DNA of 64,000 nt from Ooceraea biroi. Taxonomy: Eukaryota; Arthropoda; Insecta; Hymenoptera; Formicidae. Numbering within the stretch: the stretch's first letter is position 1; each line of letters begins with the position of its first letter. Positions 51,436-62,005 of the stretch are shown piece after piece. The notes under the pieces are model-generated. The model was given only the letters and a program-made list of their open reading frames with translations, had not been told where the DNA came from and made no database searches. Made by a program: the position numbers and the translations under genes. The stretch lies in NCBI RefSeq assembly GCF_003672135.1, contig NC_039511.1:8830464-8894463 (forward strand). Direction: 5' to 3'.

Positions 51436-52102
51436 TCGTGAAAATGTCGGGACGCACCAAAAAATCGCGACGCCTCCACGCATTATGCTCGTCCAACCGA
51501 TTGGGAATCCTTTCCGAGCTATTAATTTTTAACACGCTGCAAAGTAATCAAGAAAAACGTAGGCAAACTTTTATACTGCATTTACGTACGTATTTTCTTG
51601 TGAATCTGTATTATTTATATATCTTATAAATTTTACAGAGAGAGGATGATATATTTAAATGATATTTGCATACTTATATATTGCGAAAGATACGAAAATA
51701 TCAGTTGTTTCCTCATGACGTAGGTCTGTCTACAGTTTGCATTTTTTATCACATTTTCTGCATCTCGAGATAAATAATTCATTATTTTTTCTCGAATAGA
51801 ATCATACATTCACATATTCATCATTCAATATTCATAAAAAATAAATGGATTTTTTTAGCAAATATATAGACTTTTTTAATCGACCAAACTGGCAGTTTAT
51901 TAATGATCATAAACACGACGTTTCGATCAATACTTTGATCCTTATCAAGTTCTTTAGCAAAATAGAATAGACGTCCAAGTATACAGGGTGTCCCATTTTA
52001 AATGCCGCAGGCAAAAATCTCGAAAAATATGGGACATACGGAAAAATGTTTCGAACAAAAGTTGCATGGTTTAAAGGGGGCCACATGATGAAAATATGTA
52101 CT

Positions 52103-52111
52103 TGACCTTGA
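52103..52111 (-). promoter_or_regulatory. FTZ-F1/ERR-type nuclear receptor site in left foldback arm
   Basis: The minus strand reads TCAAGGTCA, the extended half-site bound by FTZ-F1 and ERR-class monomeric nuclear receptors. Function is not shown. It is notable because it lies in a mobile element. Confidence 0.3.
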
Positions 52112-52969
52112 GTGACCTTTTCAAGGCCAGGTCAATGTGATGGATGTTTTCTTAAATGGGACCCCCCCTTTTTTATTGTATATTCTTGTAGCTTAGTTCG
52201 AGAGCTTTCCAAAACACTACCTACTTTTGTTTTTTGCCCAAGCAGTTCCGAAGATATGAAGCATCAAAATTGACATACCGCCGGCATTCGCATTACCCGA
52301 TGTACACCGCGGGGAGGTTGCTCGGTCGGATTTGTACATCATAGTGGCCCTAAAAAGGGCCGATTTTGTGTATGGGGGTGTGGTAAGCAGTACTAGTACT
52401 AGTAACTCCAAATGGAATGCACAGTATTTACTAATAAGCAGAGCTCGGACTTCAGTGCCGCTATTCCCACTCCAGGTGCTCGAGCGCCGCGAGAGACAGT
52501 GCCGACTATGCCGGTGAAGCGGCCTAAGCAGATGAGAGGTACCGTTGCGTAAATTGAAACATTTTTTGATTGTTTGAGGCACCGTCTCTCGCGGCGCTCG
52601 AGAGCCTGAAGTGGGGATAGCGGCACTGAAGTCCGAGCTCTGCTTATTAGTAAATACTGTGCTTTCCATTTGGAGTTACTAGTACTAGTACTGCTTACCA
52701 CACCCCCATACACAAAATCGGCCCTTTTTAGGGCCACTATGATGTACAAATCCGACCGAGCAACCTCCCCGCGGTGTACATCGGGTAATGCGAATGCCGG
52801 CGGTATGTCAATTTTGATGCTTCATATCTTCGGAACTGCTTGGGCAAAAAACAAAAGTAGGTAGTGTTTTGGAAAGCTCTCGAACTAAGCTACAAGAATA
52901 TACAATAAAAAAGGGGGGGTCCCATTTAAGAAAACATCCATCACATTGACCTGGCCTTGAAAAGGTCAC

Positions 52970-52978
52970 TCAAGGTCA
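52970..52978 (+). promoter_or_regulatory. FTZ-F1/ERR-type nuclear receptor site in right foldback arm
   Basis: TCAAGGTCA, the mirror copy of the left-arm site. Every intact copy of the element would carry two such sites in opposite orientation. Confidence 0.3.
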
Positions 52979-53490
52979 AGTACATATTTTCATCATGTGG
53001 CCCCCTTTAAACCATGCAACTTTTGTTCGAAACATTTTTCCGTATGTCCCATATTTTTCGAGATTTTTGCCTGCGGCATTTAAAATGGGACACCCTGTAT
53101 ATATTTCTACAATGCCAATCAAAGAAGCCTTTAATCGCGCGATGTCAAAGATCGAAATTAACTCGCTCGAGCTTTACACCCTCAGAAAGGATTTCTGATA
53201 ACAAGACGAAAAATATTCTTGACTAATTTAATCGTATTACAAGTATAAAAAATATGAAAATAAAACAATTTTTAATTTAAATTAGTAATTTCTATTCTTC
53301 TCTCTCGAATTAAATAAGATTGTCTTACTGTCTTGAGACAAGAGTAACATATACAAATTTATGCTTATATATTCTTGTATGTAGAATAATTTGATATTAG
53401 CGCCACTTAATAATAGGCTTTGTCGATGTCGACGCATCATTTTCTCACAGTCGCTCGTCGACTCGGCGCTTCTGCGTCCTTTATTCCGAT

Positions 53491-53765
53491 AAAACGGCCA
53501 ATATTTATGTGTTGCAATCGAAAATCGGGAAAGTGTTTCTGTTATTTACAATGAATAAGTGCAATACTCTACAAGAAATATTAAAAGATATGGAAATGTA
53601 AGTAAGTATATACAATATACTTACTTGAGAAATAAGATTCGAGATAAGACATTTCCATACCTTTTAATATTTCTTGTAGAGTATTGCACTTATTCATTGT
53701 AAATAACAGAAACACAGAAACACTTTCCCGATTTTCGATTGCAACACATAAATATTGGCCGTTTT
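53491..53765. repeat. 275-bp near-perfect hairpin
   Basis: Left arm 53491-53598 (108 bp) and right arm 53650-53765 (116 bp) are reverse complements with very few differences. The right arm carries an extra 8-bp tandem copy (GAAACACA-like), and the 51-bp loop holds its own AAGTAAGTATA/TATACTTACTT stem. No clear target-site duplication is visible and the arms do not match the nearby foldback element. It could be a MITE, a recent inverted duplication, or a hairpin-RNA locus giving endogenous siRNAs. An assembly artefact cannot be excluded. Confidence 0.9.
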
Positions 53766-54570
53766 GTGCAGATTCTACAAATTCTCTTAGAAGAATAGAA
53801 TAAGATGTCTTTTAGATCTCACAATATTCTTAAATCAAGAATATTTTGAACTTGCTACAAATTTTTATCTAAATCCTTCTGAGAAAATTAATGAGATAGC
53901 ACCAAGATTATTTTAATCTAGATTTTAGAATTTTCTATTCAAGATTAAAATATGCTTCTTTTCAATAATAAATATGATTGTCGCTATAGCGATCTTATTT
54001 TATGATAGATTAAAGAGTAATAGCAATAAGTCCAGAAATCTTTTCTGTGGGTGTACTCGTTTACTCTTCACGTTGGCCGGGGATGTCATTCAGCATCAAG
54101 CAAATCCGACAGGAACACCCTGCGCTCGTCGTTCCTCGTTTAACGCATCGTGGTTTCGCAAAAAGGCAAGACGAAGCAGCTGCATTTTCAAGGCACCCTC
54201 GTCTCAAGGGAGGGGTTCTGCTGGACGCGGACGCGAGCGCACGGGAGCGCCGGACGCAAAAATTTCGCATATTACGAAAGTTCCGGCGGGTAGTTTGCTC
54301 CGTGAAGCGAAACGCCTCGTTAAGTTCATCCCCGTAGCCTGGCGTAGCAGCGCCGCGTCGAGCTTACAGCCACTCCACGAGCGGCCCGAGCTTGTATATC
54401 AACGACACAACGTGGCAGCGTTTTCCCTCCCGGCTCTCTTCCCGTCGTTGTTATCTCATGTTTTTACGCCCCCATAAAAAGCCCAATCTGCTTCAATAAG
54501 TTGGAGCACGAGCGAAATGAACGGGCACGCAGGCGAGAGAGCGGCGTGTCCTTCAATGCGCCCGCTATCT

Positions 54571-54685
54571 CCCCGTTTCTCTTGCTTTTGCACCCTTACT
54601 CTGTCTTTCTCTTTCTGCATCTTGCCCTCCTTCTTTTCCGATTTCTCTCTTTTTCTCTGTCTTACCTATTTTCTCTTTCTCTTGC
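54571..54685. repeat. Pyrimidine-rich tract
   Basis: CT-rich stretch with repeated TTTCTCT units. It explains the Phe/Leu/Ser-rich open frames there. Confidence 0.75.
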
Positions 54686-55390
54686 GACTTTGGTCCATCA
54701 CAGCTTGACGCCCGCTTCGCACGAATGAGAATAGCATGTATACAATAACGAGCCAGTATTGTCGACTCCTTTCGCGTGCGATATTATCTGCCCCTCTTCG
54801 CCCTCGTCTTTCTCGTCTTCGTCCTCGTCGTCGTGATCGTCGGGCGTTTCCTTCTTTCTCGTTTCTTCTCAGCCCACCCTCTCGCAATTTACCCCCTCGT
54901 TTGCTTTGTCCGCCTGTCGGTTTTTATCTCGACCGACGATTATTTCGACGATACTCGCCAAACAACGGCTCACCGTCCACCTGGCAGTGACGCTCGCTGG
55001 TATCTTCGCGCTCGCGGATGAGCCAGCACGTTCACGCGCGCGTTTTCGTCCCCTCGAGATCTCGCAGGCGGATCCAAGGAGGAGCGCGAGAGGGATACGC
55101 GCGAGAAAGATAATGCCATCCCGTCGTCGCCAGCCGACGTTCTCCTAATTACCGGAAATAACGGCGTAACTTCGAGACGTGACGAAAAACCGCGAGCGTT
55201 CTCCGGGCGAAAAGCGCCGCTTCAAGTTCTTCCTTCTAGGATTTCTCGTAGCGGCTTCGTGCTGTGAAACGGCGTCCGTACCTAACGATCTCCTCGTCCC
55301 TATTCCAATTATTTAAAACTCCCTCCTTGCGATAACAAGACAGCGATTGTACGATCCTATTTCTGTCGGTTTATGTAAAATACGAAAAAG

Positions 55391-55411
55391 AGCGTGTGTG
55401 TGTGTATATGT
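55391..55411. repeat. (GT)n microsatellite
   Basis: Short GTGTGTGTGTGT run continuing into TATATG. Confidence 0.8.
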
Positions 55412-56137
55412 ACTTGTCGTTACGATAAAATACAGTGATGGACACGGTATAAAACATCTTACTGCCAAATATCATAACTTGCTATTTATTATTCCATCTC
55501 AAGATTATAGATTCATAGAACTATAAACTATGCTCTGGTACCGGCTCTCTGGTAAAATATATCTCTCGTCATGTAGCCCCCAGAAAATAATACACGCACT
55601 CGCACGATTCCATTAAACTTGCACAAAAATAATAGCCGGCGGCACAAGAGCGGTTTGAGTGAAACATTGTTGTTTCAGTAGTTGTATTCTCAGTTACATC
55701 GAGCGATATAATTAAACCGTAACAGATCGCTATTTGACCTGGTAATAATTAATTATTTTCCCCGCTATTTCGGCGCCTACGCTTCCACACCGAGAACGTA
55801 AATAAATATAACAAAAATTTTTATTTTTCGCAAAGAGAAAAAAATCGTATAATTCCCGTAAAATTCAAGACTCAGTCGTGTGATGACTCCTTTCCTATTT
55901 CGACTTTCGTATTTCAGAATCGCGTGGAAAATATACACAAATTTAGAAATCATTAATTAATAATAAAATAATAATAAACATATAAATTTTTTCTATTCTT
56001 TTCTCATTCGAAATTGAGCGAAGCATAATTCAGAACACACGAATACTCAAAAATTCAGAACCCGGTGTGCAGTGAAGGACTCTCTAGTTACATATTTGCA
56101 TATTACAGATTACACATACGAAGGAAAGTCCGTTCTC

Positions 56138-56398
56138 TTATTTGAGCAGCTTGAGAGAGTTCTTCAAGAAGAGAAAGAAGAGAGAAACTCGCGCCAAGTT
56201 ACCATTATAATTACCATCTTTGATCACAGTAGCTAATAGCACATAGTTTAATTCACGAGGATGAACGCCGTCGATTCGAGACGTCCGACTATCTTTAGTA
56301 AATTTTCCGCTCGGTGCCGCCGCGATAAAGTAACCCCTGACCCTCGACGGCACTACGGGGACCGTATGCGAAAGTAGATGCCCGACTCCGAGCGCCAT
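56138..56398 (-). CDS. Small open frame, doubtful
   Basis: An 86-codon ATG frame with reasonably mixed composition, for example SRIDGVHPRELNYVLLATV in the middle. It ends in a Phe/Leu/Lys-rich tail that comes from a CTT-rich tract. No family, splice structure or signal is recognised. Confidence 0.1.
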   Translation of the reverse strand: MALGVGHLLSHTVPVVPSRVRGYFIAAAPSGKFTKDSRTSRIDGVHPRELNYVLLATVIKDGNYNGNLARVSLFFLFLKNSLKLLK

Positions 56399-59300
56399 AC
56401 GCTCGAATCGGGTACCTTGGGGTAGGTAGTATCCAAGTTAGTATCCACAGCTACTAGAAGCAGCCTTTACGTGGCCGGAGCTACAAAATCGCTGTTTTCC
56501 AGGCTTATCCCGGCACGGAGAGGTACTCCACTGGCGTTTCTCCATCTCTCTTTCTTTCTCTATTCCGTCTCGGTGGACTCACGAGGCGAGCTCGTCCGAT
56601 GAGGAGAATGCGCGCGCGACGAACAATTGCTCGATTCGAAAACGTAATCTCTACGATGCTCCATGTCTCTAAACCCCATCCCCGATACCGAGCGAGCCGT
56701 ATTTCAACCGGCCGCGAATTATTTACGCGGATACAATAGCCGCTTTCCTCAGTTCGCTCCAATCTTCAAGAATCTTCGGGATTCTTACGTGACGTGTGTC
56801 TGATAACGATAATGTTCGCCGTTGAATTACTGCAATAATCTTACGCCTTAACATACTTATCTGCTCATTAGATCAATCTATTGATTATCGATTTATGAAT
56901 GCACGATTCTGAAATAGGAGAGTCGCGAGTCATCAGACGACTGACAATGAGTCTTGAATTGTACGAGAATTATATGATTTTTTTCTCTTTGCGAAAAGAC
57001 TGCGTACTAATAAATAAGAAGCAAGAGAAGAAGCGTAACCCATCCGCTCGCTGCGACGGTTTGTCTCGCATTTCGAGCATTCACCGCTCGTCCACGGATC
57101 TAACTTGTTTGCTAGGCAGACAGGATGATGTACCGTTTTGCATGTTTCTAGCCTCGTCGTTACATTTATCCCGCGGACGTTCCGTGGGTGATTCCGTATG
57201 TTCCGTTCCGCGTCTGCAGCGAGGAAGCATTATATTTGCGATAGAATTCGTGGTCCGAAAGAAAAAGAAGATGAATTTTCCTCCTGCACGACGACGTTTA
57301 TATCGTTTAAAGACTCGCCCGAGTGAAACCTGCTTGTGACATTTTATGAGATCTGTCTCCGGCTGTCTGTGCGAAAAAAGCGAATCTACGCGCTCTACCA
57401 ACCATTTGACCTGACGCTAAGATTTCGATGGAACTTCGGGAGCAGAAAAAACTTTTACTGTATCGAAGAAATGCATTTCCGAAGGAAAATACGGCGATAC
57501 TTTTCTTTGGACTGAAACGGGCGGAAGTTCGATGGTAGCGGAAGCAGTAGAGGAAAAGAGTCGAAGTAGAGGAGAAGTATCGAATTTCCAAAACGTTCTC
57601 AGCGCACAAACTCGTGGTCGCGTTCCAATTCCGACGTGCAATGCTAAAAAGCATGATGCAATATGGTCTCTCATGATTTTTTTCCTCCGAATCTACAAGC
57701 GTGCCGTCATTTTAAGGAGATAAAACAATTTTACGCTTCTGCTTAGAGAAAATTTGCAAAATATTAATCAAAGCTTGACCCAATTTTCGGCGCGTAAACC
57801 AAATTCAAAGCGAAACTTGTCAGAGTTTGAAGTTTTCGCGAGTAGATCAGGAACAACGGGACCAAAAGCATTCGGATTAATCCGCGAATAAGAATCTCAC
57901 GAGTTCCGCGACAGTGGATCGGCCGAGGGAATTCGCGGATAATTGAACGCGTTGAATATGCGCCTTCGCCACGACCAATTCAAAAATGACAGAGGTTGCA
58001 CGAGCGAGTGAAAACCGCATTAGCATCGCGTATCGAATGTGCTTTGAAACTCGAGATGGAGCCAATTCCGGACCGCGTTGCGATTCGAGATGTGCGCATA
58101 CCAGGAGGCGAGTGTCGACCCGCTTCGCACTCATCATTCTTTTGAAAAACCGAAACCACTTGAAAAACCAAAAACTTGAAAAGTCCCGCCTCTACAAACA
58201 TTTTCGTAATTTATATATGAACTGCTATTAGAAAATGGTGTCAACTATAGGTGAGGATACAATATAAATATATTTCATTTTATTATGCATATTTAGTTTA
58301 ATAAAAACATACAAGCTAGAGATAAATTTAAACAAACATTAAAATATGAAAAATGATTTACAACCTTGTTCACTGTTTCTGGTGAACCGGTTTCCTTAGA
58401 AAAGATGTGAAAAGTCTATCAAGAATTTAATTGATTCAGCTTTATTATTGAGATACAATAATTGAAGGTATTTTTAAGTAATTGGCTCACGTAAAAGTAC
58501 ATGATAAAGCATATAATATTTTTTGTTATTTAGATATTATGTACACGTGCAGTTGACATGAAATAATATATTAGATGTTTTTGTTAACATTATAATTTCA
58601 TGTTGCGGTATTGTATAATAGCACGTTATTGTCATCGTGGTAAGCTGCACAAGAGGCGAGGCTCAGATAAAAGATTTTCAATAATCAGTAAAAATGATAA
58701 ACAGCGCGACATACGATAAGCAGTATCGAATTTGCGATTTACAACCAAATCGAGCCAAAGCAAACCGAGATTGCAACATGATCTGATTGTAGTAACAGGA
58801 GTATGAAGCTGAACCGTAAGAGAGTGAACGTTTTAAGCGGCAAACCTCAGTATAAAATCCGTTTTACATTCAAAAAATAATTTCTCTAACATTTTGCAAA
58901 CATCATGATATAGGCTTAAAAATATCGAACAGGGATTCGTCAAAACTCAAAGGAAATGAATAGCGAGAACGAGTGTGCGTCCAATATGTTTCAAAAGAAC
59001 CGAGAGGAAATACAATCCTCAAAAGCATTTTACAGATTATTTTTTAATGTTTGATTACATTATATTGAAATAAATCAATCGTGCATTCCAGCGTAGCTTC
59101 CACCTTATTTCTGTACGTCGAACGTGACTGACGGATTGTCGTGATTCATCGCATTGTAAAGACTGATTTTTGTGCAACCTCGTTTTCCCGCTACCAAAAT
59201 GCCTATTGAAAAAGCGGCGGAACTTTGCACTGATTGAATATCAGGTGCACGACTTGCAAATCGAGAGCGAGAAAGAGAGTCGAATAAGGGCGAGCCTGGC

Positions 59301-61300
59301 AACGAGATGCACCAAAGAGCTGCGTCACTGGCCGATTTGTATGGATGCGATTCGCTTCCCGAGTGCGCTGCAAGAGCGCACTTGATCGTGTCGCTACATC
59401 GAGAGATTCGAGGACTCTTCTCCGCTCCGACACTACTCTCGTTGTAGCAGCGAGATCGCTTTCGACGTCGCCGGATTCCTGAACCAGAGATCCTTAACGA
59501 TTCGATCGCTTCGAGATTCCTCGATTATCCTCGCCGATTTCATCGCGCGCCCGATTGTTCGCTTTGGGTTGGATTCATTAGACTCGATAAAGGATCGTCT
59601 TCCCGAGAAATTACACGAACGAAGACGACGACAGGCGACGACGCGTAATGGCAGCAATTAATGAATGTGCAGCGGGATGGAGTTCCCTTGATTTACACTG
59701 TGTTCCGTTCGTCCTGGCTGGAGCCAGTCGTCGCGCGACAAAAATCATTTTCGCAAATTGGATGGCCCTCGAGCGAAAACAGTAAAGTTCTTGCACCTAG
59801 ATCGGTGACGGTGGTGACCAGCCGGAATCTATTCTTGACTTCCGCGCACGATCTCCGCCGCATAATTATAAATTCCAAGTCGTTTGGATGCTGTGCGGAG
59901 AACTCTCGAATCCGCGCGCCGTTATAATTTCAACTTCCCAGATAAGACACCGCTCCACAAGTCTCGACTCGAGTACAATATCATAATTAAATGAATAATT
60001 TTAGACAACTGAAACACAGAGAGCACGCTGCCTCTGAAAAACTTGGGAACGGAAAGAGAAGAGTGAAAGGGGAAGATCGTCGCTGTCCTATTTCTCAAAT
60101 TCATATCAAAATTAATAATTGCGACAAAATATAAGATCTTGTAAATATAATTATATTGTAAAATAGGGTAAACGTAAGAATGTATACGTATTTTAAAATA
60201 CACAAAATACGATATTATACCGTATGATATTTTTGCCATTTGATGTTCGAGCTGCGAGATCACGTCGGTTGGCTTCGAGGCATTGGAGTGGAATGGAAGC
60301 GGATCGTGACACGGCAGTATCGCGAGTGTCTCTATCTACGTGTGATAAACAGAGCAAAGCACTCAGGACAAACAAGGATTCGTAAGTTACGCGAGAGCAA
60401 ATTCGTCGATGAGCAGTCGTGAGCACAGCGAATCTCGCAAGACAAACACGGCGGCGTCGTCCTCGCGATTCGTATTCGCTCGAGGGCGCGTTTTACGTCG
60501 GCGCGAGCCACGCTATATTCCCGTGATTAATTTCAGGTGAATCTTGTACCCGCTACCTAGCTGCATTTATGCGAGCGAATCGTGCCCTCCTTCTCGCCTC
60601 TCCCTTGCGCTTCAAATGCGTTATTGTGACATTTATTAGACGCGCGCGATAACGGGACGTCATCCGACGAATCTTGCGTATGCCACGTATTTTAGCAGCA
60701 ATTAACGGTAAATCCGTTATCGTCGTCTTTGGTCATGCCATTTTCTTGTTACATCACTGATTATGGCCGCGATTGTTCTTTCCGAGTTCCCGGCGCTCTT
60801 CGCAGTTAAAACGAGAACGGACTATTATGGCAACGCGTTTATAGCAAGTAGAACAAGTGATATCTGTGACATACCCTGGCAAGAATACGGGGTGATCCTT
60901 TTTTAATTACGCATTTATGATCGTCGTCAAGAGGTTTTCGGGCCGAATTGAACGACTAGGGCACAGCATTATCCGTCGTCGCTTGTTTTCCATTCTCGGC
61001 GAAGATAGAAGAAGATAGAAGCGGAATGTTCGAGCATTTAATATCGCCAAGAATACCGTGATTAAATGATAAAAATACTGAGAAAAAGAAAATAAAGAAA
61101 TTTTTATAGTTTGTAGAAAAATAAGTGTGTTATTTTTAATGTAGTGACAATTTAGTAAAAAAATACATATATTCGTATGTGTTCAGAGAATATAAACGTT
61201 CATATAAAATCGATATTCGCCGAGAGGAAATAGACTGATATCTATCCCTGTGGCGTTAGTGAATTAACGATGCTCTCAGTGTTAACAGCAACCGCAGAGG

Positions 61301-61463
61301 AGATGCTTACATCTTGGTTTACTCGATACATCATTTCAAGGAAGCCTAATCGGTCGTGTGTCAATGCACCCAAAATGGATCGATATAGATTACATACATC
61401 GCGCACATTCTCCTGTCAAGCATACACAGCTGCACAATCTGTTGCTCTAGAGTCTAGAGGCTG
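61301..61463. repeat. Copy A of a diverged local duplication
   Basis: It shares ordered blocks with about 61831-62005: GATACATCATTT vs GATACGTCGTTT, CTAATCGGT vs CTGATTGGT, AATGGATCGAT vs GATGGATCGAT, and AATCTGTTGCTC in both. By eye the alignment is roughly 60% identical over about 160 bp. Confidence 0.55.
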
Positions 61464-61830
61464 AGAAACATGGGAGAATAGGAGAGATACTTTCCATGAG
61501 AAAATAATTATTTCTAATTCATACACACAAAGTTTATCTCTCTGTCACTCTCAAATCTAGATCTTTCTCCTGAAAAATTTCTGCAATTGAAATTTTTATG
61601 ATTTTGCAATAAAGGGAACATTAAGTGCTCTCATCAGCCTGTTTTTCAAAATAATTTGACGCGTTACATACGCGGTTTTCCTTCAAATGAATAAATTTAG
61701 ATTTAAACAATTCAAGGTTTAATGTTGGACATGCGAGGCGAGCGAATTATTACGATATTATTACTGTCACACATAGTGCACGGGCTGTCTCATTCGGGGC
61801 GATTAATAATTTTACTTGCTGGAATATCGA

Positions 61831-62005
61831 ACGCGATGTATATTAATTACCGCTCGTCCGATACGTCGTTTTACGGGCGAAGACGAACTGATTGGTTACG
61901 CGTCGATGGACCAAAGATGGATCGATGCCCATTACGAACGTCTTACGCGCATCGATGTCCGCTACGAACACATCGTCGATTAATCTGTTGCTCGTGTCGT
62001 GCTGA
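61831..62005. repeat. Copy B of a diverged local duplication
   Basis: The second copy, about 530 bp downstream in the same orientation. It also contains an internal partial repeat (ATCGATGCCCATTACGAAC and ATCGATGTCCGCTACGAAC). Both copies lie in short open frames (61270-61464 and 61722-62039) that share a PKMDR motif, but nothing else suggests coding. Confidence 0.55.

Larger units (their letters stand above)
51984..53097. mobile_element. Foldback DNA element with 520-bp arms
   Basis: The left arm 51984-52503 and right arm 52578-53097 are near-perfect reverse complements of 520 bp each, separated by a 74-bp unique spacer. The ends begin CAGGGTGTCCCATTTTAAAT and are flanked by TA on both sides (51982-51983 and 53098-53099). 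Both arms carry the same short open frames because they are copies. No transposase is present, so this is a non-autonomous foldback or large MITE that needs a transposase in trans. High arm identity implies recent insertion or gene conversion. The TA duplication suggests a mariner-like source, but that is inferred. Confidence 0.9.
53766..61300. other. Gene-free stretch
   Basis: Pyrimidine-rich and CpG-rich at 54.1-55.3 kb, AT-rich at 55.4-56.1 and 58.2-59.1 kb. A GTATTTTAAAATAC palindrome lies at 60188-60201. No gene is supported apart from the doubtful frame at 56138-56398. Confidence 0.45.

Noticed and set aside
52217..52864. Open frames of 150, 116 and 64 codons sharing identical peptides
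   Set aside because: They are copies in the two arms of the foldback element and cross its spacer. Identity reflects the inverted repeat, not a gene family.
54983..55030. TGGCAGTG similar to the miR-34 seed
   Set aside because: Only the first eight bases and a few scattered later bases agree, and no precursor-like hairpin forms.
56120..56505. GGAAAGTCCG near 56116-56125 and GGCTTATCCCGGC near 56502, resembling RNase P/MRP CR-I and CR-V
   Set aside because: P4 would have only five pairs, and no other conserved element or outer helix was found between or around them.
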